Below, piece after piece: positions 1 through 12,087 of a DNA stretch of 64,000 nt (its first letter is position 1; each line of letters opens with the position of its first letter). Position numbers and translations under genes: made by a program. The notes beneath the pieces are model-generated. The model was not told the origin of the DNA. It worked only from the letters and a program-made list of their open reading frames with translations, and searched no databases. The stretch is from Gonocerus acuteangulatus (lineage: Eukaryota > Arthropoda > Insecta > Hemiptera > Coreidae): NCBI GenBank assembly GCA_946811695.1, contig OX328123.1, forward strand, positions 33,697,373 to 33,761,372, in the 5' to 3' direction.

Positions 1-2245
1 CAGGTAAAATTTTAGGGAAACTGATAGTTTCCGCTAGTTTCCTAAGCGGAAATTACTCCACCCTTTTTCTCAACGTTCTCTATTGGAGACACTATAACCA
101 ATACGTTTCTCATTTTCTTTCTACGTTTTACTAAAATCGTCAATTTACTGTTAAATGGATTTGAAAAAAAGTAAAAGTCAGTCTCCCAGGAACTGCGTCT
201 TCTTAGCGTGTTTCCATACTTGTTCCTAGTTACATTGGGAATACGTAGAATAGAAATAAACAATATTTTTTAGTATTTGGTTAAAAATGTCAACATCTCG
301 AAGAAAAAGGATGGATATGTTATGTGTGATACAGCACAGGAAACTGTCAGTAGCCAACATACACAGAAGCGGGAATTATTCCATCATTCTTAAGGTTCTG
401 TAAGTCAATACAATAATGTATAAGACAATATGCTTCGTAATTAAAAAAAAACAAACATTAAAACGTGAGGTAAATAATTAAAACAAAGACAAAACCCCGT
501 TCAAAAGAACAAAATTAACACTTTGAAAGTTTTAGGCACTTATTTCGCCGATCGACATCGCCTAATCGAAAATTGATTCTGATTCTTTTTGTAGAGAATT
601 TAGAATGCTCACCTTTCACTTAACACGATTTCCCAACCTTTTTTGAGATATTTTGGGGGAATAATTTTGAACGACCCAATACTTTGGTCAGGAGAAAGTT
701 GTCGAACGTCAATAGATACATTCCTTCGGGATGAGCTTAAACGATAGGAGTATTCTGAGAAAGAGTCGGATTCCGTAAGTCTAAGTTTTATGCGGACTGT
801 AGTATGATTAAAACGCCTATTTAGAGCCTCAAGATGGAATGTGAATTATATTAATGAACTGCAAAGTGGATAATGTTAATTATGTATATATATGGAACGC
901 TTACATGGAGGAGGAGGTGTAGTGAGGGAGCAATTTCCATAATAGTGGAGGGTGTAGGGGATGTCCGCACACCTGCACGTGGTAGTCCACGTGGGGGCCA
1001 CGCGACTCTATATATCGAGGAATTATTTTCACATGATTCTAGGAATGGTTCTGCATTAGCACATCACGAAGCTATTGAGGTTACAGTCATGAATGAATTC
1101 TTTTCAAATATCCATTTATCCAATCTATCAGGTAGAGTAACGCAAACTACAACTTAAATAAGCTCTGCATAAAACTATAGTTTAGTTGCTAAACATTTTT
1201 TTTTTATTATTATTTAATGTTCACATATAAAATGGCCTTATAATCCATTATTTATCATCTAATCTAAGTTTCTGTTGAAGTCTAAGTAGCTGAAGAAGTA
1301 GCACTATAACATTTGATGGAATACACTCCCTCCCTTCCCACTCAAATGGACAAGTGGAAGTAAATTTAATGGACATTATTTTTTTTTTTTATTAAGACGA
1401 TTGGTTGTAAGATATAAAAACAAACGGAAGGAAAATGATATATTTCTATTATTCATTCCTTCACTAAGAAAGTGCTCTGTTTTCTCAGCTACGGCTTGAC
1501 GGATTTTTTTCAAGAAAATACAAGAAACCAATCAAACAAATGTTCATTTTTCATGTTTCTTTATCCTTTATTGGCGTATATTAAAATTTAATCTTATTTG
1601 GCGGACAAAAATAAATCAATTTGTATCTCTTCTTAATTTATATTAATTCGATGTTGATTTATTCTATGAAGGTATAAACAGATATTCAGATAAATAAAAG
1701 TTTCTTTTCGGATAAAATAAGCAAATTCATTATCAGTAAAAAAATGTCTTGTATCATCAGTGTTTAGTAATATATATGCACATCTGTGTTTATATTTGAA
1801 AGAAAATTAAATTAAAGACAATTTTTGTCTTTGATAAACCTTGGTAAGTATTCTGTTTTTATTATGCACAATTAGAAATTTTATAAATAGAAGATTTTTG
1901 GTAATCATATTGTATAATATTGAGTGCCCCGTATACGCGGGCCACAATCGAAATAGCTTTTAAACCGTCAGAGATATCGCAATATCGTTTCAGCTCACTT
2001 CATGACATTTCAGATGAGTCATTTATTAATCCCAAAAAATTGGGTTTTGTCTATCGATCGCGTGCTCAAATGTTGGTGTTTCATGTTTGCCCCACATTTG
2101 TAATAAATTTTTGAAAACTGTTAAAAAAATAAAGAAACAGAGGGCTTAATATCATCTTTATAACCATGCAAAAAAAAAAAAAGAAAAAAAAGTAAGATGT
2201 ATAAACATTGATTCATTTCATATGAATTTTTAATAAGATTAATGT
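1..2245. other. AT-rich stretch with no recognised gene
   Basis: I see no protein family, RNA gene or clear repeat boundary in this stretch. The open frames at 42-263 (minus), 873-1157 and 1920-2114 (plus) are short, have no splice-site or homology support, and look like chance. Several short T or A runs are present. Confidence 0.5.
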
Positions 2246-2249
2246 TTTT

Positions 2250-2737
2250 AATTGTTTTCAGAGATTAATGCTCCCTCAGAATATCTATAGCCCATGAATA
2301 AGATGCTTTGTTATTCGACAGACAGCTACAGGATGATTCTTAGCGTGATTATGAGATCGCTACAACTGGTTAATGGAAGAGGACTAAGACCTCTCATTGT
2401 CAGGTATGAAGAATACATCATGGACATACCTACTATCAATACATCATTACTTACGAACACATTACTCGAAATACCTCCATGGCAAATTCGAAATTTAACA
2501 ATAGACACAATATTGACGAACTACAAAAAATCCGACGAGACATCAAGACACGTTTACAAAATATGTTTCCAAGAAATACTTAACGGGAACCCAGACAGCC
2601 GCTTTACTTTCAGTGATGGCTCTCGGACTGAGGTAGGAACTGGTGCTGCTGCAATAATCGAAGGAAAGGTTTTCGAACAGAAACAAGCAACAGTATCTAG
2701 ATTTGATCGGCGCTAATGACCTAGATGTAGATGCGCC

Positions 2738-2771
<34 letters not shown>

Positions 2772-3470
2772 TCTAGATCATATTCTGCTGAGCTGCAGGC
2801 AATATTGTTAGCTTTGCACAATATAAAGGACACCGAAAAGAAAAAAGTGATTTTGTTTACAGACTCTTTGAGCTCACTAAAAACGATACATAATACATTC
2901 AATGCACACCCTTTGGCAACCAAAATTTTAAATGAAATTATTCGATTACAAAATTTAAACACGTAAAACCGCTATGGCTACCGGGGCACGTCGACATTAC
3001 ACAAAGCACAGACGTTGACATACAAGCCAAATTAGCGACCACAATACAGAACATAGAAACAATTGAAACAACCTAACGACATATTATACCAACCAAATAC
3101 TTATTCAGTGGCAGATAGCATGGTACAACACTGACGACAATAAACTACGACAGATTAAACTAACAGTGGCAGAATGGCCATCCAGCAGAAGAGGAAACCG
3201 GAGAGAAGAGGTAGTTCTAACTCTACTCCAAATTGGCCATTCTCTACTTACTCACGGACACCTAAAGAGTAAACAAGACGAACCAATATGTCCACAATTT
3301 AACCAACTACTAACTACAAGACATATACTTACAGACTGTAGAAGAAGAGAACAATTACATACACCCACTGACCTTACAGAACTCTTGACCGATGGTAGCC
3401 ATTATTGAAACAGATATTTAAACACTTATAGACTACACAAATATATCACAAAATTTAAAGAACTCATTAA
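2250..3470 (+). pseudogene. Decayed 3' part of an I-type LINE pol (RNase H and C-terminal Cys/His motif)
   Basis: This is the 3' end of a non-LTR retrotransposon pol, cut short at its 5' side. Readable pieces in order are a linker (GLRPLIVRYEEY, then IPPWQIRNLTIDTIL), RNase H pieces with the acidic residues in FSDGSRTE, YSAELQAI and LFTDSLSS, then WLPGHVDI, and a C-terminal stretch PSSRRGNRREEVVLTLLQIG followed by HILTDC. The same blocks occur in the same order in the long minus-strand LINE ORF at 48646-52266, so both belong to one family or close relatives. Stop codons and frame changes (for example a stop after QNLNT near 2965) and an insertion at 2703-2768 show it is dead. Its 5' edge near 2250 is only estimated. 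Confidence 0.8.
2703..2768 (+). mobile_element. Short SINE/LINE 3' tail inserted in the LINE fragment
   Basis: About 37 bp ending in GATGCGCCGT is followed by a run of roughly 29 A. The insert is flanked by direct repeats GTATCTAGAT at 2693-2702 and 2769-2778. An A tail plus a 10-bp target duplication is the signature of LINE-driven reverse transcription of a severely 5'-truncated transcript. It splits the RNase H reading frame. The motif GACCTAGATGTAGATGCGCC resembles the tail of the minus-strand SINE at 16965-17165 and, more loosely, the 3' end of the LINE at 48.6 kb. Confidence 0.8.
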
Positions 3471-3856
3471 AATGTTTACTCTATCATTTTTGTATAACTT
3501 CCTTTTTTTAAATATTTTTTATATTTTTAGCTTTTAAATGTGTTTGCTACTTTTTCTGAAATTATGTTTATTTCCTTTAAGTTGTTATTATCTATTATAA
3601 TTTATTTATTAATATTATCATTTTGTTTCAAGCTGACGTTTCCATATAGAATTAATAATTTGCTAGTCGCCTCCGTTGCGATCCAACAATAAATAAATAA
3701 TGGAGGAGGGGGGGGGGGGGGGTTAAGAGGCCTATGAAGTTGTTTGGACAGGGGCCCTTAATTCCTCTTGGAGGTCCTGCTGTGCTGAGTAAAAAGAACA
3801 GCATAATTCCACGCCAATTTGTGCACAATTTCTTTGGAATCTTCACAATCGGCCCG

Positions 3857-3857
<1 letters not shown>

Positions 3858-3915
<58 letters not shown>
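3858..3915. repeat. (TA)n microsatellite
   Basis: An uninterrupted TA array of nearly 60 bp. The tyrosine/isoleucine open frames over it are artefacts. A run of about 15 G lies upstream at 3707-3722. Confidence 0.95.
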
Positions 3916-3918
<3 letters not shown>

Positions 3919-3959
3919 GATACAAATTTGGGGAAAGGCTATATACATATATGACGTAA

Positions 3960-5470
3960 AAGATGTATAAAATGAGAATTCTTAGCTGCTACATTAGCCT
4001 GAGAAATCTACGTGAACCAAAATTCTTCCCCAAAGGCCAAAAACCCAAACCAGACCCGGACAATGTTGTATTCCCTTTTGAAGTAACTTAGGGCCCCAGC
4101 AGTGATTTGACAGGTGTGTACCCCCCTGTTGAAGTTGGGCTTGTGCCTGGCCCGTTAAGCCTAAAATTACCCTCACCTATAGCCACCTTCTTCGAATCTA
4201 CGCAAGCTGTAGATATTCGCGTATACTCCGAGTTTTCGCAAAACTGGGGGCTTAGGAAGTCACCTACGGTAACGGAAACCTCTATCGAAATTCCCACCCT
4301 GACGCAGATACCCATGGGTTAAGTGCAATTATGAATCCCATCAAGTTCAGGCCGCCTCACTGGCGCTCTTCCTACAAATTGTCACTACGCTGCGATAAAA
4401 GGACCAAAATTTGGACAATACCACCAACACCACCCTTACTAACATCTTTGAGCACCCAAAGTGTTAACCACCCTCGGGCTCTAAAGGCCAGCGATGGTAA
4501 CTGAAGTGGATGAAGTATCTGTTACGAGCCCCCTTCGCAAAAACAGGCGGGGTATTACCTGTACTCTCGGGAGAGGGTAGGTTGCATGTCCATTGCATAG
4601 CTTCCACCATAATCCATGGCCGCCGGACAAAGGCTCGTCGAGCACTGCCAACTTGCACGTGGAGTGGACCCTGAAGTGTCATCTCGGATGTGGTGAGTCG
4701 GCCTCGGTTTCTGTAGTCTCCCCGTGTCAAAGCAAGGTTGGGCCTGGGGGCATGCAAGGGTATGGACTAGATTACAGCTGAGATCTAGCCTATGATATTT
4801 TATAGCAGTCTGATATTAAAAAATGGCCGGTAAGATTGAGTGTCGTTGCAGGATCAAAAGACATTCGGAACTCCAGGGATTCTGAATGATCAACAAATGT
4901 ACAGGTTCAGTGCCTAAGCATACTTTCGAAAGGACCATCGACTCTGCTTAACCAACGTGTGTGTTGAATAATTAAGGATTAGGGTAACCAAAATCCTTGT
5001 CGTAGGGCCAAATAAGTGGTACTAAGCTGAGAGTCTGGAAACTTGGCTTTACTCCTAATGCCCATTGTTTCTAAGCATATCCTACTTAATAATTACTTCT
5101 CCATAGCGCTAACCATTTAATTGTTGAAGATGCAAATTATGCTTACTTCTCCAGGAGAAAATTCAATGACTTGCGTTAAATACTAATCGCGTGATCAGGC
5201 ATCCAAAACTACTCTTTATTCGTGAATCCTAACGTATTGTCACGTAAACTTATCATATTTTCATTTTTTTTCTATTAATGATGATTTTGTGAATGGCCTT
5301 CATGGGTTTTCGGTGTGCCTATAATGATGTCCGTAGCGGACAGGTGTAGAGGAGGCAGCTGTTCATGAGGACAATACATATTTCCCAATTTGTGTTCCTA
5401 CTGTTCCCTCCCGGCTCCTTCGTTAGGACCTCATTGCTTCCACTCAATAGGAAAGCTTAAGCAAGTTGCG
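3960..5470. other. GC-richer unassigned stretch
   Basis: Base composition is noticeably more balanced here than around it, and several frames stay open for 60-100 codons on both strands (for example 4464-4757 minus). None of the translations shows a family motif, and the open frames overlap on both strands, which fits composition rather than coding. It could be an old, unrecognised transposable element. I see no terminal repeats. Confidence 0.4.
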
Positions 5471-5872
5471 TGGTTTTGGTAAGTTGTCTGCCCCAGAACT
5501 TAGATGTCCAGAAGTTCACAATCGCAGAGATAGGTATAACTTTATTTATACATAAAAATACGAATTTATTCGTACTTCATGTATTTGTAAATACGATTAT
5601 AAGTAACTTCGTATGCATAAGTGTGAATTTATTTGTATTCGCAAATTTTTCTGTAAATACAAATAAATTCACAGGAAAATTCGTAAATATTAAAAAAAAC
5701 AAAAAAAAAAAAACTGTGAATATTCACAAAAAATGAAGCGATTACAAAATAATTCAAATTAGAATATATGAATAAAAATTTATTCACACTATAATGTGTG
5801 ATTATAAATTTATTTACAAAAACATTCAGAAATAAATTATGAATTTATTCCTATTAGCGATAAGATGATATT

Positions 5873-6520
5873 ACGAAAGATATTGAACTTGATGTAAGGA
5901 AGGATATTGAAGGTGGTATTAGGAAGGATGTGGAAGGTAGTATTAGGAAGGGTATAGAAGATGGTATTAGGAAGGATATAGAAGGTGGTATTAGGAAGGA
6001 TATTAAAGGCATTATTAGGAAGGATATTGAAGGTAGTATTGGGAAGGATATTGAAGGTGGTATTGGGAAGGATATTGAAGGTGGTATTAAGATGAATGTA
6101 GATGGTAGCATTAGGAAGGATATTGAAGGTGTTATTGGGAAGGAAATAGAAGGTGATATAAGGAAGGATATTGAAGGTGGTATTAGGAAGGCATAGAGGG
6201 TAGTATTGGGAAGGATATTGAAGGTGGTATTAGTATGGATGTAGACGGTAGCTTTAGGAAGGATACTGAAGGAGGTATTAGGAAGGATATTGAAGGTGGT
6301 ATTAAGTAGGAAATAGAATGTGGTGTAAGGCAGGATATTGAAGGTGATATTAGGAAGGATATAGAGGGGAGTAATGGGAGGGATATTGAAGGTGGTATTA
6401 GGAATGATATAAGAGGTGGTATTAGGAGCAATATAGAAGGTGCCATTCGGAAGGTAATAGAAGGTGGTATAAGGAAGGATATTGAAGATGATATTAGGAA
6501 TGGTATTGGGAAGGGCATGC
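5873..6520. repeat. 24-bp minisatellite encoding an octapeptide period
   Basis: About 27 imperfect copies of a 24-bp unit, typified by GGTATTAGGAAGGATATTGA plus AGGT. Because 24 is a multiple of three, the plus strand reads as an eight-residue period (GGIRKDIE) over 5930-6196 and the minus strand as long open frames (5854-6543 and 6183-6518). There is no recognisable promoter, splice site or non-repeat coding flank, so I treat it as a satellite and not a gene. Confidence 0.85.
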
Positions 6521-6539
6521 GACCTATTCAGGACACAAT

Positions 6540-7840
6540 ACAACCCTGATTATGTGGTGTGCTGGCTTGCAGGTGTTACCTCTCTATGTTCAACTGCATA
6601 TTGGGGACTCTAGCTCTTCATTCATTGGAGATTTTGCTCTGTTAGCACGCTCCCTCAGGAGTAGACAGAAATGTGTAAGAAATGTAAACAAAGATACCGT
6701 CTTTTGAATTTATACACACACATATATACATCCATATTCGTCTGTTTGCGCATCCCTCGTCTTCAAAAATGATTGGATTTCGATATCAATTAGGGGAAAC
6801 AATTGTTTTATAAAACGTAAGGCGAAGTTCTTTATTTAGCAGAATCAGCCCAACGAAACCAAGGTTTTTAAAGGAAAAATCGTACAAAAAATAAATAAAA
6901 AAAAAAAAAATAGGTTTTCACGTAAACCTTTTAAAGGTATTTTGAATAGTTACGAGGGGGAATCGAATTAAAATAGGTTCAATTAATTAGAATTAGCCGT
7001 CTCCAAGAAAATTGAAACTGTACTTAGAATTTTCTTGTCGGATGTTTCATTGGTGTGGGACCCATTCATTAAGCTTTACAAATTCTAGTTACGTTTGTAA
7101 AGGCGATATTTAAACAAAAATATTAACTGAGAAGTTTTTGATTAAATATTTCGAAAACATTGGTTAAAAATATAATTTCCCAACCACAGTCAAGAAGGAG
7201 CTTTTCCCGAACACTGCCCATTCCATGAAGTAAGAAGAGCGCAATAAGGTCGTTAAAGAGAGGGTCTTGTTCCATGGTCCTCTACTGATCCATACAGGTG
7301 TGAAACCCGCCCGCATCCCAGCGACTGAAGATGCTCCCAGCGATCTTGACCTAAATCCCGCCGATGACTGTAAGGTAGTGGAGATCAAGGCAACACCTGC
7401 TGGGGATTCACCTGTTACCAAGGTCGGCTCTATCTACAATCTCCAGGAAGCAGATTTCAGGTTACTACACCTTCCAGGGTACAGATACTCAACTTTATTT
7501 CCTATATACCCCTGTGCACCTGAAACATTTTCCTATATATGACTGCGACTAAAGTTGTAGCTGAAATAATTTACCGCTCATAAATAAATAAATAAATAAG
7601 AAATAATTTATTGGACAACCGCCGAGCTTCTTAGCAACAGCTCAACTGTCACGATTTGTGTCGATGATTTCCTTCAACCTGATTTGCTCCTCTTCGACTT
7701 GATTAGCCCATTTTCAAATTGATTTCATAGGCTAAATCGTTTTTGGTGTTTCAGAAAAAAAACCAAAAAAAAAACAAAAAAAAAAACAAATTATTTACAC
7801 CTTCCGTATTCTTCTTGTTTTTTATGTTTATTCTATACTT
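6540..7840. other. No supported gene
   Basis: A stretch around 7164-7560 is GC-richer, with overlapping open frames on both strands (7267-7542 plus, 91 codons; 7164-7421 minus, 85 codons). Neither translation has a motif I recognise. A (AAAT)n run sits at 7580-7600 and A-rich runs at 7757-7790. Confidence 0.4.
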
Positions 7841-7844
7841 ATAA

Positions 7845-9469
7845 CACAGGTCCACAAAAAAAAGAAAAGTGGTTTGTGCTGGGTATCGGACACATTTTTT
7901 CTCATGTATTTTTTACCGCTGAACACGAATCTGAAGTCAAATAACGGAGAAAAATGAAAAGATCTATAAAAATAAAGATTTAATGTTTTTTTAACTATGT
8001 AATAATGAATTTGCAGTTTCTGCTTGTTTCTGCAGGTACTGTCCACTCCCGTGATTTGCAAATATTATTTGTCTGTTGCTTATTGCATTTCATTTATGTT
8101 TTTTATAGGAAATATTTTGTCTTCGATAAAAAATAAAACATCAGGACATTGAATCGGCACATTTACCGGCAAAATCCTGCTACCACGGAGTGTTTTGGCT
8201 ACGATGACAACTGCCCTTCAACAGGATGTGTAGAATGATTCGCTAGTCAACATTTCGTGGTATCGAAGCCAGCGAAGGCGTGCTGTTTTGCAGGGAAGCG
8301 CTAGAATATGAGAATGATGCCGTAGTGTGTCTGACGACGAGTTGACATTGTCCTCGTCAAAGTCGGAAAGCCCTCATACTTAGGCCTGGCGAGGTATGAG
8401 GGTTATTTATATGAGCGTGCAGGGTTTATTTATTTTTATAAATTGTAATGCTTCTTCTAATACTAAAAATTTTGTCGGAACTTCTAGTTCTCGTGACGAT
8501 CACGAATGTTCTAAGAATCCCAATCACATTTGCTACGTTTGTGCAAAATACATCGGGATAAAAAATACAAAGAAACTCACAGATCGACTTGTGACTTTGT
8601 ATGAAGAGTGTTTCGATATGAAACTTTGCCTTGATTCAAACAATTGGCTACACAGTTTGTGTGTGGATCATGCTACAATATGGTTTACCGATTTGGAAAG
8701 CACCAAAACAAGGAGAAACTCAAATTCAAAACTCCAGCCATATGGAAGAAGCCTCTTAGTGCAAATGATTTCTACTTTTACACAATAAATTTGGAGACTG
8801 CGAGCCGAATTCATAAGGACAAAATTTCGTATTCTTCTGTATCAAGTGTGCAACAACCTGTCACAAAACTTTATAGAAGGTTCAGAAGTCTATACGTCAC
8901 AAGACTGCCTGACCAGTGGATTCGACACAATGGAAGTTGACGTCAATCTTGAGAACGTAGCTCTCATTAACGAAGAGACTTTTACTGGCGGTGAATCCGA
9001 TTTCAGTGAACCTGATGACAAAGTTTCTTCGAGCAGTTATAAAGAGTACAGGCCGATTGGCGAAGAAAACAAAAAAACCGAAAAATTTGACCAACGGCAT
9101 CTAAATGATCTATTTAGGGAAGCTAAACTCTCGAAAGAAGCGGCTGAAATATTGGCTTCGAGTTTGAAAAAAAGAAATCTTTTAACAAAAGGTACTAAAG
9201 TTTCATTCTATCGGAATCGAGAGAAGGCTTTCCGTAAATATTTTGAAAAAGAAGAAGATTTGCTTTATTGTACTGATGTGAAAGGACTTGTAAATAAAAC
9301 AGAAGGGTTTTGATTTTTATCGTTTTTTTTTCATTTTTCTCCGGTTTTTTTTTCTGATTAACCCCCAATTATGACTTCAGATTCGTGTTCAGCGGTAAAA
9401 AATACGTCAGAAAAAATGTGTCCGATACCCAGCACAAACCACTTTTCTTTTTTTTTTTGTGGACCTGTG
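7845..9469. mobile_element. DNA transposon-like element with ~105-bp terminal inverted repeats and TAA duplication
   Basis: The left end begins CACAGGTCCACAAAA and the right end is its reverse complement. The two arms match over roughly 105 bp (7845-7950 and 9355-9469) with few differences, sharing blocks such as GTGGTTTGTGCTGGGTATCG. TAA flanks both sides (7842-7844 and 9470-9472). A 3-bp duplication with such ends is compatible with a Harbinger- or CACTA-type cut-and-paste element, but no transposase is visible, so the superfamily is not assigned. It carries the broken gene at 8396-9310. High identity of the arms suggests a fairly recent insertion. Confidence 0.8.
8396..9313 (+). pseudogene. 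Broken copy of an uncharacterised arthropod multicopy gene family
   Basis: Three successive frames read as one decayed protein. The first (8396-8788) has a Cys pair in HICYVCAKYIG and a WLHSLCVDH segment. The second (8644-8940) continues with KFKTPAIWKKPLSANDFYFY. The third (8846-9313) has an acidic linker, then HLNDLFREAKLSKEAAEILA, GTKVSFYRNREKAFRKYF and LLYCTDVKGL. This order (Cys-rich N-terminus, 'IW..P' segment, 'L.DL.R...LSK..AE.LAS.L', 'F..R...F..YF', 'C.DV..L') matches, from memory, an unnamed protein family seen in many copies in insect and spider genomes. Function is unknown. It lies wholly inside the inverted-repeat element, which suggests that at least this copy moves as transposon cargo. 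Confidence 0.6.
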
Positions 9470-9472
9470 TAA

Positions 9473-10359
9473 TTAGTCTGAACCTATCAATAACAATAAC
9501 AATATATTAAATATTATAAATGAAATTATTTTTAACAACTGCGAATAAGTGTGATACGAAGAAAAGATAAATCTCGTAATACATTCACCATATCAGATCA
9601 GATCAGTCAACTGGCACCTGTAGGTCCGCTCGCATTTTCTGCGCATTATTGTTGTGCAAGAACACCAATAAGTGAAAAGAAACGAAAATTATCCATGAAT
9701 TCTACATTCGGGTCAATCCATATCAAATCAACCAATTGGTGTTACTGACATGTTTTATTTAATTTTTAACAGTACAATTTGCATATGTAGGTACAAATAT
9801 CTATATGTACATATGGAAATTGTGCATATCTATAATCTATATATTTTTTTTAATAATTTTATAATTAGTAATTGAGTTGTTAGCAAGCATTTTATTTGCG
9901 AAGTTCGGGAGGGATTTAACATACTTCCTCGACAATGTGATAATCAGTCTTTCCTGTTTTCTTTCATGTTCAATGACATTTTTAACGAACCAAAGTCAAT
10001 GTTTAAGTCTTAAATATGACCTTATTGCTTAACATTTGACGCTCTTTGCAGTGGTGTTTTCAAAGAAACTGAAGATCCCCAAGAAAACACAAAATGTGGG
10101 ACTTTGGGTTTGTGCCTTAAGAACTATTGAAAAACGTTTTTGAAATGTGGTGTAGCCTGGCTGGCTGGTGGGTGGTCTGCCAACGCTGTATATAAAGAAG
10201 TCTGTAACAAGGAGAGGGAGATCGATCACACTCAAGGAACCAAAGATATCGTTTAATGGGCCAACTGCTTCCTTATCGCCAACGATTTCGGACGGGATAG
10301 TTGGTGCTCAAAATGATTTTAAAGTCTGAGTAGCTGAAACTTCATTTAAATTATTTATG

Positions 10360-10362
<3 letters not shown>
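9473..10362. other. No supported gene
   Basis: Nothing recognisable apart from short AT-rich runs. The 9551-9748 (plus) and 10029-10235 (minus) open frames have no supporting motif. Confidence 0.45.
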
Positions 10363-10412
<50 letters not shown>

Positions 10413-10541
10413 AGATCCTAAGCTGAAAACTAAGATGTTCTAGGTAGTTGGTAACAGCTTATTCAGTCTTCAATAGTTTCGGAAAAATGTAATTAAAATA
10501 CAAAACTATTGAAGACTTAATAAGCTGTTACTAAGTACCTA

Positions 10542-10586
<45 letters not shown>

Positions 10587-10640
10587 CATAATATATATAT
10601 ATAATATATATATATAATATATATATAATATATATAAAAA
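10363..10640. repeat. Inverted repeat between two (TA)n arrays
   Basis: Arms at 10442-10480 and 10503-10540 pair over about 38 bp (core CAGCTTATTCAGTCTTCAAT and its complement), separated by some 22 bp. The arms are bracketed by TA arrays at about 10363-10410 and 10543-10640. It is a small foldback unit of unknown origin. Confidence 0.8.
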
Positions 10641-10644
10641 AAAA

Positions 10645-12080
10645 AAAGTTTTCAACTAGCAATAATAATATGGGGAGGTTACATGACGGTTACAATGAGA
10701 TATGAGCTAGCAATTTTGCTCCTATAAGTATTTAGTGAATATGTTTCTTAGGAACGAAATCTGAATGTGAAAATAGTTTGAAGAGACATCGGGATTAGTG
10801 CATTCACAGTTGGATATGTACAAACTCAAAATTTCATCCTTAAATATGCTAAACTCAGAAAAAAGTGTAACGTGGTTATAAGGCGTACCTGTATCGGCAT
10901 TCCTGTGTCCTGCAATCGAAGGTGAAGTCTTTATTGTGGCTGCTATATGATTCTCCATTCTACTCATGAGCTGGTATAGTGAGAAATCTCTTACTTTGAT
11001 ATTTACCCGGGGTAAGTGGAAAAGTACTTAATGAATCCTATAAAGTTGGATAGTCGCCATTTGCATGTGTACGTCACACTCTACTCGTCATATATACGTC
11101 ACTAGACTCCCGTTATAGTGAATTAATTTAAGTTTGAAGTCATTCACCGAATGAAAGGTGTCAAAACTATGTTAAACAATGATTAAACATTTAAATTATT
11201 CCTTCGCACAGATTTATGTTTTGTGGTGAAAAGCGTCATCAAGCAAAAGTTAAAATCAAAAACGAAAATTTAAAATGTTAATGATAAAAAGAAAAATATA
11301 TTGAAGATATTTTTCACGAAATCTTACACATGAATATTGTTTGAGGATCCTGCACAGAAGCTACAATAGCGTGGACTGGATTAGTGAATGTGGAAGTTGT
11401 ACTTCACTAGTTGGAATCAATCATTGTTTACATGTAAAAAAGTGGAGGGTCGTCAGTACTTGTAAATAATGATAGTTATGTTTACATAAAAGTACATTCT
11501 TAGGATAATAGTATGATAGATACTAGCTCTATAGTGTCTTGTCTGAATCTTTTATCTGAATAAGTATAGTAAATATATTTATCCCCAAACATTCTAATAA
11601 TAATGAAAAAAATATATATATATATACACATATATGTGTTTATACAATATATTGAATTTTGTCGTTTGAGAATGAGATTGTTCAGTTGACATTTTACAAA
11701 AAAAAAAAGAAAAGAAAGTGTTATCATCATTGTGTCCTAAGGGCCTTGCTTACGGAATGAATGTTTGTATAATTAGTTTACTATATAATTAATAAGTAAG
11801 GAAACACATATATATGTATAGGAGAAAGGAAAGACTTTATTTATAACTATACATGAAAGTTATAATATAAAAAAAAAAAATAAATAAGTAAATTAAAAGC
11901 TTATGTTGTATGTATATGCATGAATTTCAATAATTTATTTCTTAATATAGGAAGGTACTTTATATTTATTGTATTATGAAAACATAGTGTAATTGGTGAA
12001 ATCTACTGATGTCAGGTATTTAAAATAGGTTTAAGGGGGTTTAAAATTGAAATATCTTATATCTTATTAAGCGTTTTTTG
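10645..12080. other. No supported gene
   Basis: AT-rich sequence without recognised coding or RNA features. The part just before 12088 may be the 5'UTR of the LINE ORF1 that follows, but no 5' boundary can be seen. Confidence 0.4.
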
Positions 12081-12087
12081 TTTTATA

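Noticed and set aside
4464..4757. 97-codon minus frame in the GC-richer stretch
   Set aside because: An overlapping frame is open on the opposite strand and the translation contains no recognisable motif, so composition is the simpler explanation.
5854..6543. Long minus-strand frame (229 codons) over the 24-bp array
   Set aside because: Pure satellite periodicity. No non-repeat coding flank, and other frames are open as well.
7164..7542. Overlapping 85- and 91-codon frames on opposite strands
   Set aside because: No motif, splice site or homologue that I recognise. Kept only as an unassigned stretch.
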